A stretch of DNA of 64,000 nt from UBA6168 sp965222975 (GTDB taxonomy: Bacteria; Bacteroidota; Bacteroidia; Chitinophagales; Saprospiraceae): positions 248,001 to 312,000 of the forward strand of contig CBDCVJ010000038.1 in NCBI GenBank assembly GCA_965222975.1, given 5' to 3'. Position 1 is the stretch's first letter, and each line of letters begins with the position of its first letter. The translations under genes and the position numbers were made by a program. Shown piece by piece: positions 26,434 through 35,585 of this stretch. The notes under the pieces were generated by a model. That model did no database searches. It was given only the letters and a program-made list of their open reading frames with translations, and was not told where the DNA came from.

Positions 26434-26490
26434 AGAAGTCAAAAAGAACCACTTTGACCTCTGACAGCGAAATTTTCATCTCTGACTTCT
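26434..26490. repeat. Short complementary arms in the spacer after the anti-sigma gene
   Basis: agaagtca (26434-26441), 2 bp after the stop, pairs with tgacttct (26483-26490), shortly before the next start at 26506. A related gacctctgac/catctctgac word pair lies inside. It follows the same plan as the other word-repeat spacers in this window. Confidence 0.5.
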
Positions 26491-26505
26491 AACAGATAAA
26501 TTAAT

Positions 26506-27018
26506 ATGAAAAGGAGAAAAGCATTAAAACATATTGCTATCATTTCTTCTGCCATTTCGGTGCTGCCTTCTTGTGATATGGAAGTGCTGCCTGTTTATGA
26601 AAATATATCCATTGACAAAACACAAAGAAAATTAATTGAACAACTAACAGAAGCTTTATTGCCGAAAAAAAATACTGAAGTAATAACTCCAGAAAAAACA
26701 ATCGACTATATATTAACGGTAATTAATGATTGCCATTCGCCTGAGAAAACTGAAACTTATTTAACTGGATTAAACGAATTTCAGGTTTTAATAAATGAAA
26801 AATATAAACCTTCTTTAAAAAAATTAAAACCAGAGAGAATAACCGATTTACTTAATTACCTCAATAGTACTGAAAATATATCAGAGCCGTTGTATTATTT
26901 TTATTCCACTACTTTTGATTTGACCAAGCAACATTTTACCACCTCCGAATATTTCATGGAAAATTATTTGGATTTTGAATTTGCACCAGGCCGTTACCTC
27001 GGTTGCGTGGAAGTTTGA
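26506..27018 (+). CDS. Gluconate 2-dehydrogenase subunit 3-like protein (GMC oxidoreductase partner)
   Basis: 170 residues starting Met-Lys-Arg-Arg-Lys-Ala-Leu-Lys-His with a hydrophobic stretch and Pro-Ser-Cys near residue 23, reminiscent of a Tat or lipoprotein signal (only one Arg pair is present). The body, with Ile-Glu-Gln-Leu-Thr-Glu-Ala-Leu-Leu-Pro and the C-terminal Tyr-Phe-Met-Glu-Asn-Tyr ... Phe-Ala-Pro-Gly-Arg-Tyr-Leu-Gly-Cys, fits the small subunit of membrane-bound FAD sugar/alcohol dehydrogenases. Its immediate neighbour is the GMC flavoprotein, which supports a two-subunit periplasmic enzyme. No cytochrome subunit is encoded next to it. Confidence 0.85.
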   Translation: MKRRKALKHIAIISSAISVLPSCDMEVLPVYENISIDKTQRKLIEQLTEALLPKKNTEVITPEKTIDYILTVINDCHSPEKTETYLTGLNEFQVLINEKYKPSLKKLKPERITDLLNYLNSTENISEPLYYFYSTTFDLTKQHFTTSEYFMENYLDFEFAPGRYLGCVEV

Positions 27019-27130
27019 CGATGAACAGTGAACGGCAAAAAATTATTTTCTATTTTAAACAAAAAGTGAAATAAAATTGATGCTAATATTTATTCAACCC
27101 CTATTCCTTAAATAAGACGTACTGTGCCCC

Positions 27131-27200
27131 GTCAACCGTCAACCGTCAACCGTCAACCGTCAACCGTCAACCGTCAACCGTCAACCGTCAACCGTCAACC
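27131..27200 (+). repeat. Perfect heptanucleotide array (GTCAACC)10
   Basis: Ten exact copies of gtcaacc fill 70 bp and end 13 bp before the GMC oxidoreductase ATG (27214). Seven is not a multiple of three, so gain or loss of a unit changes spacing and frame. A degenerate inverse version lies at 27013-27035, over the stop of the preceding gene. Confidence 0.95.
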
Positions 27201-27213
27201 AAAAATAAATACC

Positions 27214-28917
27214 ATGCCCAATAATACAGACCACCACTTCGACGCCATTGTCATTGGCGCTGGCATGACGGGAGGCTTCGCCGCTAAAGAATTATGCGAC
27301 AATGGCTTAAAAACACTGATGCTGGAAAGGGGACGTGATGTAAAACACATCGCCGACTACCCGACTACGCATATGCAACCTTGGGAATTTAAGCACCGAG
27401 GCAGAATCCCATATTCTGTACAAAAAGAAAATCCAGTTATTAGCAGGTGTTATGCTTATAAAGAAGATGCAGCGCATTTTTTTGTAAAAGATACCGAGCA
27501 TCCATATGTGCAGGAAAAACCGTTCGATTGGATAAGGGGATACCAAGTGGGCGGCAAATCTATTATGTGGGCCAGGCAGGTGCAGCGTTGGAGTGATTTT
27601 GATTTTGAAGGACCTGCTCGTGACGGGTTCGCAGTGGACTGGCCGATCCGTTATAAAGACCTGGAAAAATGGTACACCCATGTTGAGCAATTTATTGGTG
27701 TTTCTGGAAACAAAGATGGCCTGGACGTGCTGCCAGATGGGGACTTTTTAAAAGCTTGGGATTTAAATTGTGTTGAAAAATATTTTCAGGAAACCGTTAA
27801 TAAAAATTATGACAAAAGACATGTCATTTATGCACGCATCGCAAACATAACGGAGATGCGGGATATTTTCAGAAAACAGGGAAGGGTGCTTTGCCAAAGC
27901 CGCAATATATGTAGGAGGGGCTGTCCGTTTGGTGGTTATTTTAATGCAAATTCCACATTAATTCCCTGGGCTGAAAAAACTGGTAATTTAACACTCCTCC
28001 CCTACTCAGTTGTGCATTCCATTATTTTTGACGAAAATGAAAATAAAGCAATAGGAGTTCGAGTAATTAATGCAAATACAAAAGAAATTACCGAATATTT
28101 TGCAAAAATAATTTTTGTAAATGCTGCCACTTTAAACACCAATTTAATATTACTGAATTCCACTTCTGGCCGATTCCCAAATGGTTTGGGAAATGACAAT
28201 GGACTATTGGGTAAATATGTCGCTTTTCATAATTACCGGGCAAAAATATCCGCCATTTACAATGGTCACAAAAATATAAAAACAGAAGGCAGCCGTCCGA
28301 CCAGTGCTTACCTCCCCCGTTTTAGAAATGTATATAAACAAGAAACAGATTTTTTAAGGGGCTATGCTGCCGGATTTATTGCCTATCGAAATAAAAAAAT
28401 TAAGGATGAAGGAATAGGTAAGGAATTGACCGAAAATTTATTGTCCACAAAAGAATATGGCCCCTGGCAGATAGGATCGCATATGATGGGGGAAACGATA
28501 CCAAAAGAATCCAACTTTGTTTCGCTCGATGAAACACTAAAAGACGAATGGGGCATCCCATTATTAAAAACAAATATTGACTACGATAATAATGATGAAA
28601 AAATGATAGAGGATTATTTCAGTCAATTTACGGAAATGTTTGAGACGGCAGGTTTTACAGAAATAAAAACAAGAGACACCAAGCAAGCACCCGGCCTCGA
28701 TATTCACGAAATGGGCGGGGTGCGCATGGGGCACGACCCAAATACTTCATTATTAAATAAATGGAATCAATTGCACAGTTGTCCAAATGTTTTTGTGACA
28801 GATGGAGCTTGCATGACTTCTGTTTCCACTCAAAATCCATCCCTGACTTTTATGGCACTTACTGCCCGTGCAGCCAATTATGCAATAGAGCAGTTGAAAA
28901 AAGGAGAATTAGGATAA
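27214..28917 (+). CDS. GMC family FAD-dependent oxidoreductase
   Basis: 567 residues from the ATG at 27214; a GTG at 27124 would read through the heptamer array and is rejected as start. The FAD motif Gly-Ala-Gly-Met-Thr-Gly-Gly is at residues 15-21, followed by Leu-Glu-Arg-Gly at 37-40. Gly-Gly-Lys-Ser-Ile-Met-Trp-Ala-Arg and Cys-Arg-Arg-Gly-Cys-Pro-Phe-Gly-Gly are typical of the gluconate/sorbose-type branch. Near the C-terminus, His-Glu-Met-Gly-Gly-Val-Arg-Met-Gly and Thr-Gln-Asn-Pro-Ser-Leu-Thr supply the catalytic His/Asn region. With the preceding small subunit it would oxidise a sugar or polyol, passing electrons to the respiratory chain. No Tat signal is seen on this subunit, so export may rely on the partner. 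Confidence 0.92.
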   Translation: MPNNTDHHFDAIVIGAGMTGGFAAKELCDNGLKTLMLERGRDVKHIADYPTTHMQPWEFKHRGRIPYSVQKENPVISRCYAYKEDAAHFFVKDTEHPYVQEKPFDWIRGYQVGGKSIMWARQVQRWSDFDFEGPARDGFAVDWPIRYKDLEKWYTHVEQFIGVSGNKDGLDVLPDGDFLKAWDLNCVEKYFQETVNKNYDKRHVIYARIANITEMRDIFRKQGRVLCQSRNICRRGCPFGGYFNANSTLIPWAEKTGNLTLLPYSVVHSIIFDENENKAIGVRVINANTKEITEYFAKIIFVNAATLNTNLILLNSTSGRFPNGLGNDNGLLGKYVAFHNYRAKISAIYNGHKNIKTEGSRPTSAYLPRFRNVYKQETDFLRGYAAGFIAYRNKKIKDEGIGKELTENLLSTKEYGPWQIGSHMMGETIPKESNFVSLDETLKDEWGIPLLKTNIDYDNNDEKMIEDYFSQFTEMFETAGFTEIKTRDTKQAPGLDIHEMGGVRMGHDPNTSLLNKWNQLHSCPNVFVTDGACMTSVSTQNPSLTFMALTARAANYAIEQLKKGELG

Positions 28918-30390
28918 CTGTGGCGACGTCTTAAAATTTTCATCAAAATCCTTCAACCGTACGATCATCGCCAAAGTCACATAAAACATAACACTGGTCG
29001 GCAACAAGGTAATTGCTTCTTGAGGGTAGCTCGCCACGGCAAGCAGGAATACGTTCATGGCAAAGCAGAGGTATAGTAATTTAATAGTAGGCGATTTTAC
29101 CCGGAAATAATAATAAATAGCTGTTCGCATAGCAGTAAAGAGTAGTCCCATGTAAATAAGCAGCCCGACCCAACCCGTTTCCACGGCAAGGCGCACGTAC
29201 AAGCTGTCGTGGGCAAAACTGGCGAGCCAAGAATCAGGTGTAAAACGTTTTCCCCAATAACCTGTACTGCCCAAACCCGCACCAATTGGATGGGCATGGA
29301 TAAAAGGTTGAACCAATTCTTGATTCCGTTCCCGGACTTCTATCGTGTCACTGCTTTGTCCTTTGAACGCTGACTGTATGCGCCATACCACAGCACTATG
29401 CGTTGATTTCATCACAAACACTCCACCGACCATAAAGAAAAGCACCGTAGCAAAAATGGTTTCTTTTTTAAAGGTGAGAATGACATAAAAAATAACGCCC
29501 ATCGGTATCATCACAAACGGCGTCCTTGAACCGGCAAACGCCATTCCGAGAAGCATGCAAATACTCGCCAGAACAAGCACCATCCTTTGCCAAACCTTAA
29601 ATGGCCCAGTGGCCAAAAGGAATGTAAAAACACTCATGTAGCCCATCAGAATACCGAACGTTGTCGGATCTGAGAAAAAGGAAAAAACCCGCATGCGATC
29701 CCATTGGAAGATGAGCATAAAACGTTCTTCATCGGCGTGGAGCCATGCCATTTCCGCACTGCTAAAACCAATAAATTCTTGTTTAAGGGAGTAAAGTGCT
29801 GATATAAAAGTGAGAAATAAAATAACCTTAATTGTAGTAATTATTTTTTTATAACTATTTAAAGCATAGCAAGCTATAAAGTATAAAGCCAATAATAAAG
29901 CGACCGTGCGTACCGTATAAATCCAAGCCACTTTTGAGGCTGCCCATGGATTGATAACCTGCAAAAGATTATAATAAATCCAAGCGGTTATAAAAATACT
30001 GATCGGGCTTTTTGCAAAACTGAAATCCTTTTCTTTGATAAGCCTAGCCAGCAACCCTACCAACATCAATATTAAAAGCCCGTCCAATGCAGTTCCAATC
30101 GGCCCGTTGGTATATTTGGCTGCTAACCCCAGCATAAAACCTGCTACCAACATTACGTTGACCCCGATATGCAAATTAAGAAAACAGGCACCAATAATCG
30201 GTATGGCAATCAAACCACCAACAGCCAATATGGCCAATTTCAGTGGCATCATGGACAACATATAAGCAACTGCGAATGCCCCACCAACTGCAAGCACATA
30301 CCCAAGCGGGTTATTCATTTTCTCATATACGACCTTGCGCAACAACCAATTACGCAGGCCTACCAAGCCTTGTGTTTTGTGAAAGTTCAT
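28909..30390 (-). CDS. O-antigen ligase/polymerase family membrane protein (Wzy_C type)
   Basis: 493 residues from the ATG at 30390; an ATG at 30453 would add 21 mostly hydrophobic residues. At least ten membrane helices are visible. The large periplasmic loop holds the family hallmarks: Ala-Gly-Ser-Arg-Thr-Pro (about 310), His-Pro-Ile-Gly-Ala-Gly-Leu-Gly-Ser and Ala-His-Asp-Ser-Leu-Tyr-Val-Arg-Leu followed by Glu-Thr-Gly. The protein would join or polymerise surface polysaccharide on the periplasmic side. It is the last gene of the minus-strand polysaccharide cluster, and its end overlaps the end of the convergent GMC gene by 9 bp. Confidence 0.88.
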   Translation of the reverse strand: MNFHKTQGLVGLRNWLLRKVVYEKMNNPLGYVLAVGGAFAVAYMLSMMPLKLAILAVGGLIAIPIIGACFLNLHIGVNVMLVAGFMLGLAAKYTNGPIGTALDGLLILMLVGLLARLIKEKDFSFAKSPISIFITAWIYYNLLQVINPWAASKVAWIYTVRTVALLLALYFIACYALNSYKKIITTIKVILFLTFISALYSLKQEFIGFSSAEMAWLHADEERFMLIFQWDRMRVFSFFSDPTTFGILMGYMSVFTFLLATGPFKVWQRMVLVLASICMLLGMAFAGSRTPFVMIPMGVIFYVILTFKKETIFATVLFFMVGGVFVMKSTHSAVVWRIQSAFKGQSSDTIEVRERNQELVQPFIHAHPIGAGLGSTGYWGKRFTPDSWLASFAHDSLYVRLAVETGWVGLLIYMGLLFTAMRTAIYYYFRVKSPTIKLLYLCFAMNVFLLAVASYPQEAITLLPTSVMFYVTLAMIVRLKDFDENFKTSPQLS

Positions 30391-30762
30391 TTTCTCATAG
30401 AAATAAGTAAAAAGTAAAAAGAACAGAATAAAAAGTAGGGTCAATCCCTGCAACAGTTTACACCTGTAATTTTTAATTTTTCCTCAAAACTCAATTAAAA
30501 CCGGAGGGCAGCAAAAGGAGGAGGGTCAAAAAAAAAGAATGGGAACTGGACTCTCCAAAGGAAAATCCAAATTCCCCATTCCTAACCCATTCAAATATAT
30601 TTTTATGCTGGGAAGTATTATTTGGAACCGAAAGCTAAAAAAATAAAATTCAATACACAAGAAACAGTTCAAATATAATATTTTCTAAATACAAAATATC
30701 CAAAAATTTGAACTATTTACCTGTCATTAATTTCTCCATAAAGATAGTATAGAAATTCCGAT
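30391..30762. other. Spacer in the polysaccharide cluster
   Basis: No larger gene. It includes agtaaaaagtaaaaag word repeats (about 30405-30440) and an imperfect inverted pair (aatgggaactgga / tccaaattccccatt, about 30538-30582). On the minus strand this pair could end the transcript of the small peptide or attenuate reading into the ligase gene. Confidence 0.35.
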
Positions 30763-30882
30763 TCAAAAAAATATTACTTTCAAAAAACAGCCGAGCAATA
30801 GCATAAAACACATGCCCACGGCCAGTAATTCCAGCACTTTCTCCTTTTGAGAAAGTTCGATTTCTTTATTATTGTTTTTCAT
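30763..30882 (-). CDS. Small membrane peptide, 39 residues
   Basis: ATG at 30882, TGA at 30763-30765. The product starts Met-Lys-Asn-Asn-Asn-Lys-Glu-Ile-Glu-Leu-Ser-Gln-Lys-Glu-Lys. One hydrophobic helix (about residues 17-38, Leu-Leu-Ala-Val-Gly-Met-Cys-Phe-Met-Leu-Leu-Leu-Gly) follows. The charged N-terminus plus a single helix, the A-rich region before the ATG and the position inside a same-strand polysaccharide cluster make it plausible as a real gene. Its shortness keeps this uncertain. Function unknown. Confidence 0.5.
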   Translation of the reverse strand: MKNNNKEIELSQKEKVLELLAVGMCFMLLLGCFLKVIFF

Positions 30883-30962
30883 AATGAAATGAAAAGTGAT
30901 AAACAGTAAATTCAATACCTCTGTTTGACTGCCGAACTGTCAAACTAAAGACTGCCAACTGA

Positions 30963-31856
30963 TCACCTGGCTTCTTTTTCTCCTTTTTTCAATGCCTTTG
31001 TGATGATCGGTGGGATCAGGTCTTTCACAAAATCCTTTACGGCAGCTTTTTTATTGAATGATTTCATCTTTGCATCCACCGCTTCTCCTTTTCGCTCCTT
31101 AAACAAGGTAGTATGGTCTTCCAACCCCTGGTTGATCTCATGCGCTGGGCGGCCATTGCTGTAATAGTACAGCGCCAATGATTGCCGACTACGATCAGGC
31201 GGGCATGTCAAAGGGTTTGGCAGACCATGATAAGAGAAATCAGAAGTAGTGAACATGGCCATCGTATTGAAAAGTGGCGGCACTTTATGGACACATTTAG
31301 TCATGTCCCTGTCCCAAAGTTCAAAATGACCACCGTACTCGTCCTTCCAATCTTTATTGAGATAAACCAGCACATTCAAGCGGCGGTCGAGTCCTGTCTT
31401 GCGGTGCTTGTTGAAATCAGCATGAATCTTTAAGAACCCGCCTGGTTTGGTTTGATGGAAGCCACCTCCTTCGAAGTAGGGATCAGGCATAAGTATCTCA
31501 TCTATCCCTGTTAGTACCTGCAAGAACTCAAGAAAAGGTTCAGAATTTAGAAAGTGGGCAAATGCTTTCGTTACTGGGCCAAAACGACGTTCCCCTTTTG
31601 AGGCCAGCTTAATCTCATTGGGCGTATTGTATTTGAAGTCGCCTTTTTTTTCCAGATCAGGGAATTCCTCTAAAATGGCATCTAATACAGTAGGGTTGAA
31701 GAAATCATTGAAATAAATGTTGGGAAATGGATCAGCCGATTGGTATTGCTGGGCATAATGATCAGCTACAGAAGCCAAGTCCTTGAATTGATCGTTCAAG
31801 TAGTCTGCCGTATCAAGGGCAGTCATAGGTTTGTTTAGTGTCATGGACGTTGTCAT
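30963..31856 (-). CDS. 2-oxoglutarate/Fe(II)-dependent oxygenase (prolyl-4-hydroxylase-like)
   Basis: 297 residues. The iron ligands are visible as His145 and Asp147 (Ile-His-Ala-Asp-Phe) and His210 (Tyr-His-Gly-Leu-Pro-Asn-Pro), with Arg224 in Arg-Ser-Arg-Gln-Ser-Leu-Ala-Leu as the 2-oxoglutarate anchor. The double-stranded beta-helix segment Leu-Asn-Val-Leu-Val-Tyr-Leu-Asn-Lys ... Gly-Gly-His-Phe-Glu-Leu-Trp is characteristic. The C-terminus is a basic helix. Its place inside the polysaccharide cluster suggests hydroxylation of a sugar, lipid or protein linked to surface assembly. That link is inference. Confidence 0.9.
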   Translation of the reverse strand: MTTSMTLNKPMTALDTADYLNDQFKDLASVADHYAQQYQSADPFPNIYFNDFFNPTVLDAILEEFPDLEKKGDFKYNTPNEIKLASKGERRFGPVTKAFAHFLNSEPFLEFLQVLTGIDEILMPDPYFEGGGFHQTKPGGFLKIHADFNKHRKTGLDRRLNVLVYLNKDWKDEYGGHFELWDRDMTKCVHKVPPLFNTMAMFTTSDFSYHGLPNPLTCPPDRSRQSLALYYYSNGRPAHEINQGLEDHTTLFKERKGEAVDAKMKSFNKKAAVKDFVKDLIPPIITKALKKGEKEAR

Positions 31857-31975
31857 ATTGCTTGTTTTTTCATTCCCAGCAATTTTAAACGGCTGGGGGG
31901 ATATTAAATAAGTTAAACTTTACTATTCGGCATTGGCTATCAGCCCTTTGATCGGCTATCAACATATAAAGGCTT

Positions 31976-33226
31976 TCACCTTACCGCAACCGATCGCTCT
32001 TGTCGAATACCTTTCTCTTCGAGAGTGCTTTCCACTATCTCCCAAAATTCCCTGACCCTTTCTTTCCAAGTATTGGAACAGGCCGTGGAATAACGGCTTT
32101 GCACTTTTTCCTGACTGTTTTCGGCAATCGCCAAATTGATCAGATCAACGAACTCATCTTCATTTTTAGCGAGGTAAACATCATCGGCAAAGTTACGGAT
32201 ATCCTCACTAAAACTGGTGGCTACAACTGGTTTGCCCGCCGCAAGGTACTCATTGATTTTCAAGGGATATATGCTTGCAGTCAGTTTGTTAAGCAAAAAC
32301 GGGATGATCGTCACGTCAAAATGCTGCAAGAAAGCAGGCAATTCCGAAATATGTTTTCCTCCTGTCAAAATCACGTTAGGCAACTTGTCCAATCCATGCT
32401 CAATATAATCGTTACTATTGAGCGGGCCCACCATTACCAAAGTCTTATCTGCGTGTTGCTCAGCCACTCTTTTGAACAACGGATAATTGAGGCGATACTC
32501 ATTAATATTTCCAGTGAAACCGATAATCTTACCTGTTACCCCTTCTAATTCCTTCGGTCTTGGCAATGGCCCTCCCAATGCTTTTTTGAAAATAGAAATA
32601 TCCACAGCGTTGTGCAAAATGTGCATATTGGGGTTCAGTTGTTGTTTTAAACGCAGCAAGTTGTGGGAAGTCACAAATGAGATGTCAGCAGCAGCTAATG
32701 CTTTTTCCTCCAATCTCGCCCCATGCTTGGCGGTGTACTCTTCTTCGGTCATATCATCTATGCAGGTGTAAATATTGAGCAACGGACTGAATTCGTTCTG
32801 GGGTAACACACCGGCATAATAGGGATTGAAACAATTTAGGTAAATATAATTGGTCAGGTTGTAATCTTTCACTACCTGCTTAATCGTATTCAATATAATG
32901 CGGTTGTTTATTTTATAAAACCGCTCGTAGTTATTGCCCTCGCTCATCCAATTGATCGGAATGGTCAAAGGCGGCTGCACTGCTACAACATTCGGAAGCT
33001 CTGGAATTGTCTCATATCGCATACGATTGAGCAACATATCTTTCCGGCGCTCCTTTACCATTGGTTGCCCCCATCCTTTTAAAAAGTCCTTCACCGAGTA
33101 TGGGTGGTTGATGTAAAACACCCGGTTGTTTTTGGCAAATTCCCTTGTAAAAGAGAGCGATACCGATGAATAGGCATTGTCCCATGGGAAGAGGGTGAAA
33201 TAAATGATGTCGATGTCTTTTCGCAT
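31976..33226 (-). CDS. Glycosyltransferase (GT-B fold, GT4/TuaH-like)
   Basis: 416 residues from the ATG at 33226 (Met-Arg-Lys-Asp-Ile-Asp-Ile-Ile-Tyr-Phe); the frame continues 21 codons up without similarity. The C-terminal donor domain shows Ile-Ile-Gly-Phe-Thr-Gly-Asn, Thr-Leu-Val-Met-Val-Gly-Pro, and a Pro-Leu-Lys-Ile-Asn-Glu-Tyr-Leu-Ala-Ala-Gly-Lys-Pro-Val-Val motif in which Glu would bind the nucleotide-sugar ribose. It is cytoplasmic, adding a sugar to a lipid-linked or protein acceptor for the polysaccharide made by this cluster. Confidence 0.88.
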   Translation of the reverse strand: MRKDIDIIYFTLFPWDNAYSSVSLSFTREFAKNNRVFYINHPYSVKDFLKGWGQPMVKERRKDMLLNRMRYETIPELPNVVAVQPPLTIPINWMSEGNNYERFYKINNRIILNTIKQVVKDYNLTNYIYLNCFNPYYAGVLPQNEFSPLLNIYTCIDDMTEEEYTAKHGARLEEKALAAADISFVTSHNLLRLKQQLNPNMHILHNAVDISIFKKALGGPLPRPKELEGVTGKIIGFTGNINEYRLNYPLFKRVAEQHADKTLVMVGPLNSNDYIEHGLDKLPNVILTGGKHISELPAFLQHFDVTIIPFLLNKLTASIYPLKINEYLAAGKPVVATSFSEDIRNFADDVYLAKNEDEFVDLINLAIAENSQEKVQSRYSTACSNTWKERVREFWEIVESTLEEKGIRQERSVAVR

Positions 33227-33297
33227 AAATGAAATGGGTTGCAGGGGTATTAAGGTATTAGGGTATTGATATTCAAAGTCAACTGCCAAATGCAGAA

Positions 33298-34146
33298 TTA
33301 TTTTTCCAAAAGCACGAATTCTTTTGTTATTAAATAATCGAGCGGAAAAACTCGCAGGTTTACATTGGCAAGGCCAGGCAACCGATTGACGATGCTATGG
33401 CTTTTGCGGAACGCTACTTTAAGGCCGCTCGGTTTCACCGCTTTCATTAGCTTTTCATGGGTCAGATGATTGAGCCCCTTATAGGCTTCCAACAAATCGC
33501 TTTCTTCCTCGCCGACAATAGGACGGTTGTTCTTTTCAATCAATTTTAGCAACATGCCCTCGGGGATAAACTGACACCACGGAAACCCAACAATATGATG
33601 GACGTGCGAAGCGTAAGGGCTTTTCCACGGGGGATAAGAAACATAAATGCCGCCGCCTGGTGCCAATGATCTGGTCAGCTCTTTAAAAATGGCTTCCAGT
33701 ATAGGCAGTTGGATATGCTCTGCCACATCATTCAAGACGATGAAATCAAATTTTTCCTCCAATGGCTTTTCGAGCACATTGCGCACTTCAAATTGGACAT
33801 TAGATAAATTATGCCTGCTTTTTAATTCATAAGCGATACGGATGTGGTGACTGTCAATGTCCACCCCATGCACCTCGCAATCGAAATTGTTGGCGTACCA
33901 AAGGCTCATGCCGCCCATGCCACATCCAAAGTCAAGGACTTTTTTGCCATCAAGGTTAAATTTGGAGCGGATCAATTCTTTGTCCACTCGAAGGTGGTTG
34001 GCCGTCTCATCCAGATAATTTTGTTCGGCATACGTGATGCCTTCATCGTACAATGCTTGGGTCATCATAGTTCCCTTAATACTTTTGTTTAACCAATTTT
34101 CAAATGGCAGATTGCTCTGCCGTTTGTTCGCTAAAGTAGGGGGCAT
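33298..34146 (-). CDS. Class I SAM-dependent methyltransferase
   Basis: 282 residues. Motif I, Val-Leu-Asp-Phe-Gly-Cys-Gly-Met-Gly-Gly, is at 70-79. The acidic Val-Asp-Ile-Asp that binds the SAM ribose follows at about 95-98, and motif IV is Phe-Asp-Phe-Ile-Val-Leu-Asn-Asp-Val-Ala-Glu-His. The C-terminal half has Tyr-Pro-Pro-Trp and several aromatic residues likely for acceptor binding. Within the cluster it probably methylates a sugar or lipid carrier; the acceptor cannot be read from sequence. An internal Met (Met27 or Met28) is an alternative start. Confidence 0.88.
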   Translation of the reverse strand: MPPTLANKRQSNLPFENWLNKSIKGTMMTQALYDEGITYAEQNYLDETANHLRVDKELIRSKFNLDGKKVLDFGCGMGGMSLWYANNFDCEVHGVDIDSHHIRIAYELKSRHNLSNVQFEVRNVLEKPLEEKFDFIVLNDVAEHIQLPILEAIFKELTRSLAPGGGIYVSYPPWKSPYASHVHHIVGFPWCQFIPEGMLLKLIEKNNRPIVGEEESDLLEAYKGLNHLTHEKLMKAVKPSGLKVAFRKSHSIVNRLPGLANVNLRVFPLDYLITKEFVLLEK

Positions 34147-34212
34147 ATCAAGTTTGTGGTTTTGAGGTGTTTGGTTTAGGGGCTGCCCAAAACCATATAT
34201 CTCAAAACCAAT

Positions 34213-35577
34213 TCAATTCTCTTCTCTCAAGGCAAGGGAAAGGCTTCGGTTTTGAAGCGCCTTTTTACCAAAAGAAAGAACTTGTTTATAAAAATCCATC
34301 ATATAGCCAAAGGGCCGCAATGGGTTTACTTTCAATAGTTTATGCAAATATATCTGCATGATGATAAAGGTGACAGCATATGCAGACAATGTTCCAATGG
34401 CAGCCCCATATACACCAAACATGCTGATAAATATCAAATTGAATACAATGGTCAATGCGAGGCTTACCAATGTGTAGAAAAAATTGATATTAGGTTTGCC
34501 AATACTATCGAGTACAGTACCGAACTGCACTACATAAGGCATCAACAGGCCAAAGAAAATGGTAATCCGCAATACATTGCTCCATTCTACATACTCGGTG
34601 CCGGCCACGACTAAAATAATCCATTCGGCAAAAAGCAACACAAACAAAATGGCTGGCACCATGAATGCCAAAATAGCTCCGACTGCTTTTTCATATAATT
34701 GCTTTACAGCCTCCTTTCCTTCTTCCGCCCTGCGGGCACTCTGCGGGAAAAGGATATTGGCCATACTGGCTGTTGGTACATCCGTGAGATTGGTGACCTT
34801 GATCGCAGCCTCGTAAATAGCCACTGCCGCAGCACCTCCCGCTGGCAACGCACCTAACAATAATTTGTCAACATTCTTATAAAGCTGGGCGCAGAAATTG
34901 GTGCCAAAAACATACTTACCAAAACTGAACAATTTTCTTACCCACGTCCAATCAATCCGACGACTGAAATGTGTATACTTCTTTGCAAAACCCACGGAGA
35001 TAACAGAGGCAGCAACAGCAGCAGCGATCTGGCAATACGCCAAATTCACGAGTTCTATGTCAATTTTGCTAAAAAAAACGTAAGCAATATAAGAAAACAA
35101 AATGCCGCCTTTTACAGCATTTCCCCAAAAAATCCCCTTGAAATCAAGGTTGGCTTGTTGGATGTAATTTCCCTGAAAAAATGGGATCAACAATACCGTC
35201 GTAATACAATAAATTTTCAACAAACCTGCCAGTTCAGGCGAATCGAACCACGCACTTAACAAGTTCGAAAAGCCAAGCAAAAACAAGACAATGATCCCAG
35301 TCAAGAACATGTTAAGCACCAGCGAGGCCGTCGTTATTCGGCCTATTTCCTTTTTGTCTTTACTGACTGTCAAGTATTTCACCAAAGCATTCTGCAAAAG
35401 GCCGATCCGCCCCACCTCCAAAATTGAGGTAACCGACAAGAACAAAACCCATACCCCCAATTCCTCTTTGCTAAGTGCCCGGAACAATAAGACCCCACTA
35501 CCAAACCCAAACACAAGGGCTGCTGCTTTTTCCGACAATGTATAAAACCCCGACCGGAGCCAATATCCGTTTTTCAA
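34213..35577 (-). CDS. Polysaccharide flippase (Wzx/MATE-like oligosaccharide exporter)
   Basis: 454 residues with about 12 to 14 membrane helices. I prefer the TTG at 35577 (Lys-Asn-Gly-Tyr-Trp-Leu-Arg-Ser-Gly-Phe-Tyr-Thr-Leu follows). The frame's ATG at 35640 would translate the word-repeat spacer. Typical traits are Leu-Phe-Arg-Ala-Leu-Ser-Lys-Glu-Glu-Leu-Gly-Val-Trp in helix 1-2 and Lys-Asn-Val-Asp-Lys-Leu-Leu-Leu-Gly in the middle. It would move lipid-linked oligosaccharide from the cytoplasmic to the periplasmic face, ahead of the ligase/polymerase encoded downstream. Confidence 0.88.
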   Translation of the reverse strand: MKNGYWLRSGFYTLSEKAAALVFGFGSGVLLFRALSKEELGVWVLFLSVTSILEVGRIGLLQNALVKYLTVSKDKKEIGRITTASLVLNMFLTGIIVLFLLGFSNLLSAWFDSPELAGLLKIYCITTVLLIPFFQGNYIQQANLDFKGIFWGNAVKGGILFSYIAYVFFSKIDIELVNLAYCQIAAAVAASVISVGFAKKYTHFSRRIDWTWVRKLFSFGKYVFGTNFCAQLYKNVDKLLLGALPAGGAAAVAIYEAAIKVTNLTDVPTASMANILFPQSARRAEEGKEAVKQLYEKAVGAILAFMVPAILFVLLFAEWIILVVAGTEYVEWSNVLRITIFFGLLMPYVVQFGTVLDSIGKPNINFFYTLVSLALTIVFNLIFISMFGVYGAAIGTLSAYAVTFIIMQIYLHKLLKVNPLRPFGYMMDFYKQVLSFGKKALQNRSLSLALREEN

Positions 35578-35585
35578 GAGATATA

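Noticed and set aside
27131..27200. Heptamer array as a CRISPR or as coding sequence of the oxidoreductase
   Set aside because: There are no spacers between units, and the GTG start that reads through it gives only a Gln-Pro-Ser-Thr-Val-Asn-Arg repeat before a normal GMC start at 27214.
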